64,000 nucleotides of DNA from positions 754,652 through 818,651 of the forward strand of contig VZTJ01005217.1 of assembly GCA_013397795.1 (NCBI GenBank), given 5' to 3'. Made by a program: the position numbers and the translations under genes. Under the pieces are notes generated by a model. That model was not told the origin of the DNA. It saw nothing but the letters and a program-made list of their open reading frames with translations, and searched no databases. Positions 10,964 through 23,606 of this stretch are shown here, piece after piece. The DNA comes from Orthonyx spaldingii (lineage: Eukaryota; Chordata; Aves; Passeriformes; Orthonychidae). How positions within the stretch are numbered: the stretch's first letter is position 1; every line of letters starts with the position of its first letter.

Positions 10964-11493
10964 CCTTTGGAAGGAAAATGGCAGAAGCTTGGGGATTTCT
11001 GCCATCAACAGTCCAGAGAAATGGGGCTCATTTATGTGACAGCCTCCTTGGGACTGGGCTGACTGCAGAGTTTAGGCTCTCGCTATCAGGCAGGACTGAC
11101 ACCTGCCACAAGCTAAATCAGGCCCATCTGGAGGCGAGTTGGGTACCTCTGTTCACAGCCATGGCTGTACAAATGCACAGACAAACCCAGCCAGGTGTAA
11201 AGGCAGCAGCTTTGAAAAAGGGGACATTGGGATCAGGCACCTTCCAAGACTTCCTACAGGACTGTGCTCCCCATGTTGTCATCTCAGAGATGGAGGCTTG
11301 CCAGCAGGCTCCTGACATATTTCATGGGAAAAGTCCATAGAAGTTTATCAAAGATTGGATTAATAATCACCCATGCACTTGGTTTCACTTTGGTTTTGAG
11401 GCAGGAGCAAGAGAAACTAACCTTATACAGGAAACCTAGTTTTACTTACTCTGCTTCAGTAACTGCCATTCTAACAAGGTTTTCTCAATACAG

Positions 11494-11635
11494 CAATGGA
11501 GAATCTGGCTCAAAGAGCAGGCAAGCTGATGCCACCTTAGCTCCAAAGGATCAAATGGGTAATAAATGGCAATATTTACAACAGGAACTGTCATCAAAGA
11601 TGAAATCTCCTCTCTGCCAGCTTGTGGAACCTCAG
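11494..11635 (+). CDS. SYNE2: SYNE2 exon 9 of window
   Basis: Acceptor CTCAATACAG, donor CAG|GTTTGT (weak at +3), enters in phase 2 and leaves in phase 0, residues 367-414. It encodes SNGESGSKSRQADATLAPKD, then WQYLQQELSSKMKSPLCQ. A Ser-rich start is followed by a helix with the Trp typical of a repeat. Confidence 0.86.
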
Positions 11636-12523
11636 GTTTGTTTAAGTTCCATAAAACACTCTGATAGTGTAGATAGCAATTACTGTGTCTTTCTGTGTCA
11701 TAGTAGCATGGCTCTCCATCAGATAACTGAAATCTGTGCAAGGAGGAGATTGTTACTGCACAGTGTTTTCATTATTGTCTTTTAATTTCCCTTTGAGGTA
11801 AATCATGGCTCTGAAATAGTGACTACTAAGCACAGTGTGGGAGCACTTAGGTGAATCCCTGTGGCTCATATTCAGACCGGATGTTATCTCTTAATTCTTT
11901 CAAGAGAACTAAGGGAGTTATCAGCAAGCTCCCAGCTGATTCCTGTGGATGTGGGTAAAGTCTCAGTTCCCACAAGTGAGAACGTTTTGGTCAAAGCAAA
12001 TCTCTGACTTAAATTTTGTTCTGCCATTCACCATTGTGTTCTCTCATTGTCACACATCAATAGCAGAGATTGGGCTGTGTGTATGTTCTGAACAGACTGC
12101 AGACTTTTACTGCTTGGATAAAACTATAATTCCTGTTATTGACAGTTTTGTTCATACTAAATTAGAATTATTAGATTTTTTTGTCCTCTGAAATTGCTGC
12201 CATACATGGAAGAACACCAGACATGTAAAAGGATGAATGTCAGCTCTTCTTCAGGCAAGACTTACTCTGCAGTGAGCAGTAGGGTTGCCTCAACACAAAC
12301 TACAACTGTAGCCCATAAAGCTGCGAGTCAGAGGCTCCTTTTTCAGTCACTCTTCTATCAGCCCAACTTCTGCCAGTAAAAAGGGAGCCCTGCTATCCAT
12401 ATGCTTTATATCAGCACCTTGGATCTTTTAATGCTTTTTGAGAGGAGTGTTATTTCATTGCCCATAGCCCCATCTTTGTTTGAGCTGTTCATCTAATTGC
12501 AATGTTCTTTCTCCAAATGGTAG

Positions 12524-12655
12524 ATTACGACAAAGATGAACGTGCTGCCTCGAGGCACATTCTCAGGTGCAGGAACCCCAACTGTGGAAGAACTGAAAAC
12601 TTACACTGTCCAGCTGGGAGACCTAAGCCAGGAGGCAAATGTGGTGCATGCACAG
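12524..12655 (+). CDS. SYNE2: SYNE2 exon 10 of window
   Basis: Acceptor CCAAATGGTAG, donor CAG|GTAAAA, phase 0 to 0, residues 415-458. It encodes ITTKMNVLPRGTFSGAGTPT followed by the helix VEELKTYTVQLGDLSQEANV. The acceptor has a poor pyrimidine tract. Confidence 0.83.
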
Positions 12656-13212
12656 GTAAAAATGGCAGGTCCTAAGCTTTGCAAAAACCCCAGGGATTCT
12701 AGAACAAGACACTGTTTGGATGCTGGGGAACGGCCACTAATAATATTATTGCAAATGGCATTCACTGTAGTGAGCTTGTATGTTGGGTATGGGCTGTAAT
12801 GCAGAAATAGACTGAAGATTTTGAGAGGAAACATTCCAAGTGTCCACTATGATACTTCTGCTACCTGAATCCAAAGGTTTGCTAGTGTGGGTAAAAATCC
12901 TCAAACTGTATAAAGCAAGGAGCCTGTGAATGATTTCAGTAAATCTGCAGGATTGGAGCTGACATGACAAATTTGTTGTGCTTATGCCTGAGATTAGAGA
13001 CCTGTAAGAGCACAGCTACTGTCCAGTTCATAAAGGGTCATTGTCTCAGCTTTGTCCTTGACAGCTCTGAATGTTACATGCATATATCCAAGTCAGTATT
13101 TCATTAATTCCATTTTATTATTAGCTGAGCAAACTTCTAACTTTATACAACTTGAATGAATCTTAGCCATGCCTTGGGTGAAAGTACTGAAAACTGGCTT
13201 GCATTTACCCAG

Positions 13213-13365
13213 GATAATGTGGCAGAGGAAGTCTCTTCCAATTTGGACAGAAAATTGTTTGAGTTGCTTCTGGCAATCAGCCGGTGTTTGAATAACATGG
13301 AGGAGATGCTGAACACCTCGGTGCTCTCCACCGAAGAGGCAGCCGTGCAGCAGGCCCTCTATGAG
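13213..13365 (+). CDS. SYNE2: SYNE2 exon 11 of window (spectrin repeat)
   Basis: Acceptor CATTTACCCAG, donor GAG|GTAACT, phase 0 to 0, residues 459-509. It encodes DNVAEEVSSNLDRKLFELLL and then ISRCLNNMEEMLNTSVLSTE. The helix-loop pattern is typical of the rod. The open frame extends upstream through the acceptor, so the start was set by the splice site and the phase. Confidence 0.88.
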
Positions 13366-13607
13366 GTAACTGTCCTAAGTCCTTCAGGGGAGGAGAAACC
13401 CCAGTGGATTTCTGTTACAGCAGAATATATATGGTCTGGTATTTCCTCTCTGTTCTGCTGGCATTATTCAGGAATAACACCACCAGACTACTTTGTATTG
13501 CACAGATTCCTTTTAACAATTATCAACTCGAGCCCTGCTGCCTCTTACAGGCAGGAGTCCTTGCATAGACCATTTTCACTCACGTTGTTTTTCTTTCAAC
13601 CCTTTAG

Positions 13608-13817
13608 ACTCTGTCTGTGGAGCTGCAAAAACTTCATGCTGATCTGAGTGATAAAAAGGATGATCTCCTGAAGTCCATCAGCTGTGCTGGGGGGAGCACA
13701 GATGTGTTCTGCGAGTGCTTTAACAACTTGCAGGCACGCCTGGAGCAAACTCAAGCTGCCACTGCTTCAAGGAGCAGCTCCATGAAAGCTGGGCTGGATC
13801 ATAACAGCAATTACCTG
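13608..13817 (+). CDS. SYNE2: SYNE2 exon 12 of window (spectrin repeat)
   Basis: Acceptor TTCAACCCTTTAG, donor CTG|GTACTC (weak), phase 0 to 0, residues 510-579. It encodes TLSVELQKLHADLSDKKDDL, and later FNNLQARLEQTQAATASRSS, which resembles nesprin-2 repeats. The donor is the least certain boundary; CTG|GTACTC was chosen because it keeps phase 0 with the next exon. Confidence 0.88.
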
Positions 13818-14966
13818 GTACTCCACTGCCAAATGCACATCTTGTTTCACAGCATCTGTTAGACTTGTCAGTGTTAATGCATTTGGTTACAGATGAGCAA
13901 CCTTTAATGGGCTTTCTTTCTTCTTCCTTTTTTTTTTGTTTTTGCTACTTAAAAAACTTGTCTTGGCCTCTCAAGAAGCAGATTAATTTGCTGCTTACGG
14001 TGCTGTTTGCAATGCTGACTGCCACAGAGGCCTGGATCACAGTAGAAAATTTGCATGCAGAAAGTGTGGAAGTAACCTGGGATCCCATGCAGGCTGAGCT
14101 GCAGGCTAAAGCAAATTTCTGTGTGTAGGAGCTAGGCCAAAGAGAGTTTCATATACTCTTTCTGCTGCTGTGTCCTCAGGAGAGGGAGGCTTCCTCCCTT
14201 TTGGTGCCAGGTCTGACACTGGACTACTTTTAGCAATGTATTGAAGGTTGATGTCATCCCACTGCATTTACTGTTCCTTTAGATTTTGTGCCACAGTAGC
14301 AGAAGCCACAGTTTCACAAATTTTCCTTCTTTTTTTCTTTGTTGGAAAAGCAGATCGTCAGAAACTTTAGATTTTCGTGATGGGCTGAATCTACTAACGA
14401 CTGCTGGAAAATATTCAGATCAGGTGTTTAGTCTGAAGTAAGGAAAGAAGTGTCTGGTCTTTGAAATACAGTGTGCAAGGTCCAGCCAAACCCCAGTGTG
14501 CCCATCATCTGCAAGTCATCCTGGCCCTTTACTGCTGAATAATAAAGCAGTTCCTTTGAAGAACACTGGGATGTTGTCTCCAAACAGCAGCAGAACTGGT
14601 GTTGCAATGTTTACTTAATGCAGAATCCATGGAGCTCCATCAGTCACCAGTAATGGGCTCATTTTCTCATTTTTGGAAGAGAAGAATTTGATTCTCTTAC
14701 CAGTTTCACAGATTTTTACAGTCACGGAGGATCATTGTGACAGAGTAATCTGCTTCTTATATACTTCACAGACTCAGAATTTCTCTCTTCCAGTTACTGC
14801 TTTAAGCCCATAATGCACATGCTTTATTTTCATATTGGTTCCTTTTTTTTAAGAGGAAAAAAATGTGCATTTGCTTAAAGAGGTAATCATTTTGTTTGTG
14901 TGTAATGTCTGGTCATCACTATATTCCTGTTACGTGATATATTTCTGATGTTTGTTTCATTTGCAG

Positions 14967-15068
14967 AATCAAACCAGGCTCCTCTACGATCAGTTAACTG
15001 AGAAAAAAGCTGCTCTGCAACAATGTTTGAATGAACTACGTGGACATAACGTTTCTGAACAGCTTCAG
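14967..15068 (+). CDS. SYNE2: SYNE2 exon 13 of window
   Basis: Acceptor TCATTTGCAG, donor CAG|GTAATT, phase 0 to 0, residues 580-613. It encodes NQTRLLYDQLTEKKAALQQC, then LNELRGHNVSEQLQ, a continuous helix and loop of a spectrin repeat. Confidence 0.9.
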
Positions 15069-16147
15069 GTAATTTTATTTGAAGGAAATGAGAGTTTTTG
15101 CAGCATTAGCTATTATTTCCAGTTTTCTGCAATCTGTGGAGTTTCATATTTTCTAAAGTTTGGGCCTAACTTAGGTTTTAAAAATGGGGAAAGGAGACAG
15201 TTCAGTATTTGCTGTATTCACCACCACCCCTTTTCCTTGGGTTTTTTTGTTGCTTTTTTTTTTTTTTAAACTACACCCCAATCCATACTCAGACCTAATT
15301 CCAGACATTTTAGTGGTTGGAGTGGAGGAACCAGTCTCTCCACAACCTCTCAGAGCAAATACACCCCATACTATGGCAGGGAAGAAAAAGAGTAGAGCAG
15401 TTCACATGCTAATGCCTTTTCTTATGCCAAACTACCATTTCTTTGGGGGAATAGGACTCTGGTATTTCTGTTTTCTCCTGCAGCATTTATGAGCACGTTA
15501 TCATATGGAATTTGACCAGTTAAGCTATTTTCTTTGGCCTTTATTGGAATTAGCAGAAAATTAACAATTAACAGACTGCATATCCTCCCCAGAATGGTCA
15601 TTGGCCATTTACCTATTTATTGCCAAAGCAAGGAAGGTGTTCTGAAGGTTTTTTGTTACAGGCTCGTAACCTTGCTTCGAGGCATAATTTTCTGCCAGAC
15701 TGAAAGCTGTGTTCCCTGCTGAATTCCCTAGCAGGGACTGGGTATATTCTGTCAGGTAACCACTCTTGAAAAAGGAATGCCAGAAGTCCATAGCTTTCCT
15801 TCCTTCAGAGGGATCCTGTCTCAATCCCTGAGTGTTTCTGATTCATGAGAAAAAACTGTTTTCTGAGCCCATGATTCTTTTTAATGGCTGCTCTTGAATT
15901 AGTAAATGAAAGGCATGTTCAATGTTGTACTGAGACACAAGATTTGAATTCCCTTCTTGGCTGTGCTGTGTGAACACAGTAAGTTATGCCATGAACTGTT
16001 TTGTCCATTTAGTTTATAAGGTCATTGGATTTTCTCAAGTGCCAGCACAGGAGAGATCCAGCCACTGGATCCACTGCACTTCCAGTGATAATGGAAAGTT
16101 TAATGGAATGGAACTGTTCCTAATGGCTTACTTTGCCCTTCATTCAG

Positions 16148-16267
16148 AAAATTGATGCCTGTGCTGTGGAGCTGCAAAACTTTGAAAACCAAGTAGCAAA
16201 ACTGAGAGGCCATGGAGAAAGATTCCAGTTACCTACCACTTTAATCCAAGAAGCTTATAAATTAGAG
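16148..16267 (+). CDS. SYNE2: SYNE2 exon 14 of window
   Basis: Acceptor GCCCTTCATTCAG, donor GAG|GTGAGA, phase 0 to 0, residues 614-653. It encodes KIDACAVELQNFENQVAKLR and ends IQEAYKLE. It is followed by a 136-bp intron, one of the shortest here. Confidence 0.9.
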
Positions 16268-16403
16268 GTGAGAGCACAGTTTCCACTTACTCAGCAAGGT
16301 TTGATTCTTCTAAGCCATGCATTTTCAGCATTAAAAAGCTGATGGTTTTGTATTCTGTGGGTTTGTGGGATTCATGAATTGCTAGACTGTGTTTGCATTG
16401 TAG

Positions 16404-16604
16404 GATGTTCTGGATGACATGTGGGGGATTCTGAAAGCCAAGTATGTGGAGCTGAACTCCCCTTCCATCAGTGAAAACCAATATGAGGACTTGCTTCGTG
16501 GGTTTGCAGAGCTGGTAGCCGTTGGAAGAGAGAAGATGGCACAAGATCCAAAGCACCTAACAAAAAGCAGAGCAGCTCTGCAGTCTCACCTGAAAAATCA
16601 CAAG
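16404..16604 (+). CDS. SYNE2: SYNE2 exon 15 of window (spectrin repeat)
   Basis: Acceptor GCATTGTAG, donor AAG|GTATAA, phase 0 to 0, residues 654-720. It starts DVLDDMWGILKAKYVELNSP and ends RAALQSHLKNHK. A Trp about eight residues into the exon fits helix A or C of a spectrin repeat. Confidence 0.9.
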
Positions 16605-17299
16605 GTATAAGTTGTTTATCACAGCAGTACTCAGATCATCACAGCAAGGAGTGCTGTTTTCTGTGACTGGTTTCTCTGCAGTGTAATGGAGGAGAACTAC
16701 TGGCTCACAGCAAAGGGGAGGGACTGCAGTAGGTGCAGAAAACAAAGCAAAGTTTTTCAGTAGACCAAAATAGTACCAGTTTTGGTGGTAAATTGCTACT
16801 TTTGCTTACCTCAGAACACATTGATGTGTAAGGAAAACACATCCTTCTTATAGTTATCCCAAAGGATTATTGTGTCCTGCCAACCACTTAAGCCTTAGAA
16901 CTCCTTGGAGTCACCTGGCACCCAGGTGAAACCAAGTGGATAATGACTGTCTGGTGATAACTACCTTGTGCTAAACTATGGATTTATTTATAGCTAGGCT
17001 CTTCCTTCCATCATATTCCTACAGCATCTATATGATGTCATAAAAACTAAAAATATAAATGTAGATCTTTCTCTTTAGAAGTGAGAACATTGAATGCAGC
17101 TCTTCAGTGGTTTCTGACTAAATGTAAAATAATCAGTAACTGCCCATCTTGGTGTGATGCAGAATTTGGGTAGAAGTCTCCTGACTACAGCCGTGAGAGA
17201 CTCTGAAAATGGCTTCTCAGTGAGTCTTCTCCACCTTCCCCTGCTGTGGGAGTGTGATCTCTCTTAAAGAGCAACCTTTAATTTGGGTTTTTTTTCCAG

Positions 17300-17473
17300 G
17301 ACTTTTTCCGCAACCTCATGACGCGCATGGCTCACATGGAAGCGTTTTCCAAGAGAGTGAGTCCTTCTGTCCTGCAAAAGAGAGAGGAATTCTGGAGAGA
17401 GCTGGTGAATGAAGTCAAATTGCTGGAGCAGAAAGCCTGCCAGTATGGTATACACCTGGAGAGCCTGTTAAAG
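17300..17473 (+). CDS. SYNE2: SYNE2 exon 16 of window (spectrin repeat)
   Basis: Acceptor TTTTTTTTCCAG, donor AAG|GTAATA, phase 0 to 0, residues 721-778. It encodes DFFRNLMTRMAHMEAFSKRV and then VLQKREEFWRELVNEVKLLE. Strong amphipathic helices with a central Trp. Confidence 0.92.
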
Positions 17474-18057
17474 GTAATAAGTCAAAAAACACCCAAGAGT
17501 AAAACTGAAGGGAAGGGGAAGAGTTGCATCTAAGGCAGCTCTTGTCCCATCCATGATTCTTTGGCTAGTAGGTGTCCTTTCCTGTTTCCACTGGACAGCA
17601 ACAGCCTATTTATTACTTATTCTGTGTGTGTCAGTAAACCAGCTTTGTTCTTGAAAATCTCTGAAAGTGGACATTTCAACACATTGCACGTCATGACTTC
17701 TCGCAGTAACTTTTGAGTGCCTGGACTGACAGAAGAGCCCATTAAGGCAGAAAAATACCGGCACCACTTTAAAATAAAACGTCAAAAATGTAATAAATAA
17801 TCTCAGAACATCCCTAGAGAATAAAAAATTGCATACACCAATTTAAAATAACAATCCTGAAATTAGAGAATGCATAATTAATTCACCTGTGGTGGAATCA
17901 TGTCTCACTTTGATATTTACATATTATTTACTTATTTTTGTGTTATATTCCATTAAAGCGAGAGCTGCTGATGCTAGAGAAGACATTAAGACCTGAGTCT
18001 GGTGTAATAAAATGCAAATGGATGTGTGCTGTGTTAACAATTCAATGTATTTTTTAG

Positions 18058-18189
18058 GATTGGATGGTATTTGATGAACAATGCCTAGTTTTCAATAAGG
18101 AGTTAGAGGCACTTGCCTCTACATTACCTTCTGTCAGTTTGGTTGAAGAAACTGAAGAAAGATTAATGGAAAGGATTGCACTTCTAGAG
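18058..18189 (+). CDS. SYNE2: SYNE2 exon 17 of window (spectrin repeat)
   Basis: Acceptor TATTTTTTAG, donor GAG|GTATTT, phase 0 to 0, residues 779-822. It encodes DWMVFDEQCLVFNKELEALA and ends EERLMERIALLE. The frame closes soon after both splice sites, so it forms no long open frame on its own. Confidence 0.9.
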
Positions 18190-19885
18190 GTATTTATGTG
18201 TTTGTCACTGCTTTTCTTTATGGATTAGTAGAACTGGCAAAAAATATTAGTTAGAATATGAGGAGATGATTTGCAGGGCATTGCTTTGTTTGTCTCCTCA
18301 GCTATTTGTGGATGCAAGCTCAAAATTGACTTTTAAAATAGAAGATTGGGCTGCTAATTTCAGCTAAGGACTACAAGTTCATTTTAGTGGGAGTAATGAC
18401 TACAACTACTTTATAACTCAGCCTTCAAATGAAAGTATTTGGGATAAGATAGATGGTGTGCAGGCTCCATGGATGCCAAGGACAGCAAAGATCCTTGGAG
18501 TGAACACAAGTGTCCTGTCTCTGTAATTCAGAAATTATTTTCATGCCATGGTGTAAAAACTATGGAAAAGCAGAATCTACCTAGTGCTTTCACATATCTG
18601 AAAATACCAAATATTTCAACCCTGATTGCACCTGAATCTCTGATAACAGAGCTATATCTTTATTTAGAACCTCAGCTCCAGCTGGAAATATTTTATCCAC
18701 ATTTTAAACACATGAAAATATAAGGATATGAAAGCAGCCTTTATAGTTATTTTATAAAATTAAGAAATAGTATTCAGTAACCTTAGTGATGTATTTTCAG
18801 AGAGTGCTCTGCATTCCTCACAGGTTTGACCTTCCTCAGTCTTCAGAGGACACACTCTGTTAGAATTTTTTGAATTGATGAGTGTTTAATAAAAGCAAAT
18901 TACCGAGTGTTTAATAAATGATTAATGACTGTTTAATAAAGGAAGAAAGGAATATAGTGGTTTATTCTAGCTGACTGCAGGAAAGACATAATTTCCAGAA
19001 AATTCAGAGCTAGAGTAAAGCCTTTGTAATAAATCAACAGTAGATGTTTACAGTGGTAGTGGCCCTCTGGTGCTTTTGATACCTGTTGCACTGAGACAGG
19101 AGAGTGCAAGGTGTGCTCAGCCGTTGATGTGAAGTTGCCTGTTTTTCCTTGGTTTTTTAAGTTCTTAACTAGCTCTTCACTCTTAAGTCTTTGTCTTTGA
19201 AGGTTTCAGAAATAAAGTCATAAAGCTTTAGAAGATGTTTGGAAGGGGGGTGACACTGTGGCGCTTCAGTTTCAAAAACAGAGCAGAATTAAATTTCTCC
19301 AGGGCTTAATTCCTGTGAAAGAAATACTCTCAGACCTTTGGTTTTGTACTTGATGACTTCCCTGTCCACTCTTCATTTCTCCCTTCCACCATCATTCAAT
19401 AATTATCCCAGCAGTTTCCTTCAAAACAATGGTAACTTTTTTTAAAAAATTAGGATAGAGCCTGAAGGAGGAGCAGTAACTCTTTGGAATGTGGGAAGAC
19501 AGTAATTTTATGGTGGGAACAGTCATATGTTTGGGCAGTGCAGCCAGATCTGACAGAGAATGTATGTCCATTGCTTGAGGTCTTCAGGTGTCAGAAAAGT
19601 CCATCAAATCATAACACAGTCATTCTGATAATGTATGAAAGCATGTTGAGATTTGTCTTGACGTACCCAGAGGAAACAAACAAACAGAAACAAACAAACA
19701 AACCCACAAAAACCTGTCTCCCTTCTGTATGTAATGAATTACAGCTTCCTATTATTTGGAAAATAAAATACATTACAGAGGAAATGTGAGATTAAGTTAG
19801 AACAAACTTAATGATACTTGTTTTGCTTACTGTGTTTTCTGTCTTTAAAACGTTACTGTTTTGCAAACTTCCCATATTCTGACAG
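18190..19885 (+). other. SYNE2: Intron, 1.7 kb, with short direct repeats
   Basis: No exon recognised. It contains three spaced copies of TGTTTAATAAA between about 18882 and 18940 and an (AAAC)n stretch at about 19675-19709. The rest is AT-rich and featureless. Confidence 0.65.
19675..19709. repeat. (AAAC)n simple repeat
   Basis: Interrupted AAAC/AAAG tetranucleotide run, with CAAACAAACAAAC as its longest clean part. Confidence 0.85.
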
Positions 19886-20082
19886 AAAATCAAAAGCAGT
19901 GTTGATGAAAAGCATGCCAGGCTGTACCAGATGGTGAAAGAAGGGAAGAAATTGCTGACTGCTGTGAGCTGTCCAGAAATAAGAAGCCAGATTGGGAAGC
20001 TGGAAGAGCAGTGGTTGTCTTTAACCAAAAAAGTTGGCCAAGAACTACACCGACTTCAAACATTACTGAAACTCCTGGTCAG
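19886..20082 (+). CDS. SYNE2: SYNE2 exon 18 of window (spectrin repeat)
   Basis: Acceptor ATATTCTGACAG, donor CAG|GTGGGT, enters in phase 0 and leaves in phase 2, residues 823-887 plus two bases. It encodes KIKSSVDEKHARLYQMVKEG and KLEEQWLSLTKKVGQELHRL. The EEQW motif is the hallmark Trp of spectrin helix C. Confidence 0.93.
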
Positions 20083-20300
20083 GTGGGTATAACACAAAAA
20101 AACCCAATTTGAAGTACCAGCTAGACATTAGTTTGTGATCTTTTATAGATGACAACTGAAGCCGTGCTTCTGCAGGGTTATGGAGCAGCAGAGGTGCCAG
20201 AATAGCACGTGCCTTCTGACAGGGAAGACAACTTGGAGAGTGAGAAATGTATCCCAGCCTCAGCTAGAGATGTGTTTCTGTGTTTTGTTTCCTCCTGTAG

Positions 20301-20433
20301 CTACAACAGAGACTCAGAGGAATTGATGAAATGGTTGGATTCTGCTCAGCAGAGAATGAATTTTTGGAAGGAGCAGTCTCTCAACGTGTCACAAGATCTT
20401 CCCACCATCAGAGACAACATCAGCAGCTTGTTT
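20301..20433 (+). CDS. SYNE2: SYNE2 exon 19 of window (spectrin repeat)
   Basis: Acceptor TTCCTCCTGTAG, donor TTT|GTAAGT, enters in phase 2 and leaves in phase 0, residues 888-932. It encodes SYNRDSEELMKWLDSAQQRM, a classic helix A with its Trp, then DLPTIRDNISSLF. Confidence 0.93.
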
Positions 20434-21068
20434 GTAAGTCATTTCTGCTGCCAGGTTTTAGATAAGACATTGTGAATTCTGGCAAAACTGACCCTTTTGA
20501 AAGGTTTTTTTGTTTGCCATGACTGTGAGCCACCCACATAACACAGCACTGAATGGCCCTAAAGCCACTTATCAACTGAACCTGGAGTGTGGGCTCAGGG
20601 TACAGGGGTGAAGGTGGTCAGCCAAAGCCAGGAAAGAGAAACGTGCTGGATTGCATTTCTTGGCTTTGCCTGCTTCCCTTGGATGTTTAAGGGAGGCCTC
20701 CTTCTATGAGGCCAGACAGAAGGAACAGTGCACAGGGGGAAAGCAAAGCATCATGAAAGTTCAACTGGTGGATGTGAGCTGGCAAGAGATCTGAGCACTG
20801 GGGTTGCTTCAGGACCTCTGTGTGAAGTGGGGATCAGGATATTCCCAATCCCTGAGGGAGCAAAAGGTGACATTCAGCATTGTATCAAGGTGGGCAAAAA
20901 AATGCTTTACCTGCCAGAACATGTTGAGCTTAGGTTTTCTGAACTTTGCAATCTTGGTAAAATCTGTTTGTTGAGGTTTTTCATCCTATGACTGAAAACG
21001 TGGCTTGTGTTCATTTCAATAGATACATAAATATTTACCCTCTCCTAAATTTCTCCCATGCACCTCAG

Positions 21069-21251
21069 ACATTTTCTAAGGAAGTTGATGAAAAATCTTC
21101 CCTGAAGTCATCAGTGGTGAGCACTGCCAGCCAGCTCTTCCACGTGAAGCAAGCTGATACTGCAGCACTTAGGTCATCTTTGGCAAAGTTTGAGCAGAAA
21201 TGGGGAGAACTGATTACACAGCTCCCAGCCATCCAAGAAAAGCTTCACCAG
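21069..21251 (+). CDS. SYNE2: SYNE2 exon 20 of window (spectrin repeat)
   Basis: Acceptor CATGCACCTCAG, donor CAG|GTGAGT, phase 0 to 0, residues 933-993. It encodes TFSKEVDEKSSLKSSVVSTA and then LAKFEQKWGELITQLPAIQE. The FEQKW helix C motif is clear. Confidence 0.93.
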
Positions 21252-21663
21252 GTGAGTGAGAAACTCTGCTGCCATCTCTCAGTTTAAGCTAAATAAGTAT
21301 GTCAAAGTGTTGCTGCTGGGATTTCAGTTGCCTTTTTCCGAATTAGCTGTGCATTGCTTTCAGAATAACCCCAATATTGAACTGCAGTTTAAATATTGCT
21401 GTGTTCTTCCTGGGCTGTTTTACATATATTTATTATCTTTACAGTTTTGCATGAAAGTCTGTTACAATTAGAAAGAATTTTGTTTCAGATTCATGAATTC
21501 TGAACTGAAGTCATTTGCCCCTCTGGAGCACAGGGCTCACTTTCAAGTTCATGCCCCAGTAATGCGATTATGGTGCCTAAGCCTTTCTAAAAATAGGAAT
21601 GTCATTTTCCTTGGCATTTCTAACCAGCAGAGTGTAGAGGATTCATTATATGCTTTCCCTCAG

Positions 21664-21810
21664 CTTCAGATGGAAAAGCTTTCATCACGGGAAGCTATTG
21701 CTGAACTAATGACCTGGCTGGACCATGTGGAACAACAGCAGGAACACGAGGAGCCAATAAATTCACAACGCAGTGCTGCCCAAGTCAAGAGCCTCCTTCA
21801 GAAGTACAAG
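21664..21810 (+). CDS. SYNE2: SYNE2 exon 21 of window (spectrin repeat)
   Basis: Acceptor GCTTTCCCTCAG, donor AAG|GTAAAT, phase 0 to 0, residues 994-1042. It encodes LQMEKLSSREAIAELMTWLD (helix A) and ends VKSLLQKYK, which runs into the next exon's conserved EYMMEMNF. Confidence 0.93.
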
Positions 21811-23429
21811 GTAAATGGGAAACTGTAAGTCCAGGCCTGCTGTAAAAAGGATGGAAGCAGCCTACAGGCACTGTCATATCCTTCCCCTTGCTCTCAAGAG
21901 GTTTCTCAGTCTGAAACATGCCGTAACATCCTCCTTTATAAAACCTTCTGCTTCCATGGCACACAAGCCAGTGCCTGTTCTGCAATACATCTACTGCCTG
22001 CTGGGCTGTAATCTCCTTTTCTCATGCTGGCCCATCTGTCTCACTTGTTCTCTCTGTCTTGCATTTAGATTATAAAATGTGACGAGCAGGAAAGCTTTGC
22101 TTCCTTAGGAAGACAGACTCTGTTTGTGCTGTGTTCCAGTCTGTCTTTTTAACAAGCAATACCTCCTAATGGAGCTCCATAACCAGAATCCATTTAAGTA
22201 GAGAACAGGGGGGGTTGAATATTATGTGTCATCAGAAGAATTAACCTTCTAGGAGAGAGGGACAAGATGAACATCCCTGCAGAGAGAGGGAGAGAGGCTG
22301 CAGCAGGCTCTTGTTGCTGTTCAGATGTCGGAGCACGAGGGGCAGAGGCTGATTGCTCCAGCCACAGGAATGATTCAATTTGTGTCCTTCCAGAGATGCC
22401 AGGGAGCCCAGCCTCAGGGCATGAATTCCCACAAGCCATATTGTGCTCTGCCCCTGCAGAGCTGCCAAGCCCAGCTCAGGGCTCACGCAGGCTGACAGTT
22501 CTCAGCCTGCAGCTGCAGCTCGCAGGCACTTTGGTTCTGCACATAAGGCAAGTGTCAATGCAAACATTTCTTTCCATGTGCCTTGGTGTAGCACATACAT
22601 AACATTTTGGTCTGTATCATTTGGATTTGGCAGTTGGGACATGTAGGTGAGGTGCTGTTTTTAGCACTTTGGATATTTAGAGGTGAGTTTGTAGGTGTAT
22701 CTTTTGCACTTGTCAGCAAGGTGGGGCTCTGTGTGCTGAGAAGAAAGCTGGGATGAGGGTCACAAATTCCTAGAGGGAAGCAGCTATGGCAGTACCTCTA
22801 CTGTGGTGTTTCCTGGTGACTTTTCTGGGAATTGCTAGATAAATAAGGAGCCCTTTCCAACTCTCTTCTCCTAATACCCTCTGAAATAAAAAAACGTTCC
22901 CTTACGTTTTCACTTTGCATGTAGTTCCTCACTCATCTCTCTGGGCAAGAGATGCTGGTGCTAGAGGACACTTCTTCCTCCCAGATATTCTGATATTCTC
23001 TGATACCAGGTGTTTTGTTAAAAGGAGTCGAATTTCTTGCTGCAGTTGCCTGTGAGTTGCAGGAGTGTGGGAAAGCCCTGGTCTTAGACTAATCTGGGCC
23101 CATGGCAGTGTAATGGTTTTGTCCAATGGATTAAGTACAGGGTCTGGTACCCCTGGGTTTTATTCCCTGCTCCATCAGTAGTCTGCTTTTACCTTGAACT
23201 ACCCGGGTAATGATTGAGATTTTCTGCAGAAATTTCAGTGGATGGAAACAGCTACACAAATATAGAATGGTAAAATTTGAGAATTATTTCTACAGCCAGG
23301 TCTCTTTCAGAAAAATATTTTAGGTCATGGTTCAGACAAAGCCATCAATGTCCCATAGCCACTGATCAGATTAAAACTGTAAAACTGACTGGTTTACTTT
23401 TTTGCTCTTCCTTTTTTTTTCTCCTGCAG
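21811..23429 (+). other. SYNE2: Intron, 1.6 kb
   Basis: No exon or known repeat recognised. A CT/AG-rich patch with a direct GAGAGAGGGA motif lies near 22255-22300. Open frames here are short and non-helical. Confidence 0.6.
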
Positions 23430-23606
23430 GAATACATGATGGAAATGAACTTCAAGCAGTGGATGGTAGATTTTGTTAACCAGTCCCTGCTGCAGATGAG
23501 CACCTGTGACGTGGAGAGCAAGCGCTACGAAAGGACAGAGTTTGCTGAGTGCCTGGGCGAGATGAACCTGCGGTGGCACAGGCTGCAGGCATCCCTCAGC
23601 AGAAAG
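23430..23606 (+). CDS. SYNE2: SYNE2 exon 22 of window (conserved spectrin repeat)
   Basis: Acceptor TTTTCTCCTGCAG, donor AAG|GTTGGA (weak), phase 0 to 0, residues 1043-1101. It encodes EYMMEMNFKQWMVDFVNQSL and QMSTCDVESKRYERTEFAE, which I recognise as nearly unchanged from mammalian nesprin-2, followed by EMNLRWHRLQ with the helix C Trp. From here to the end of the window, identity to SYNE2 is clear in nearly every exon. Confidence 0.96.
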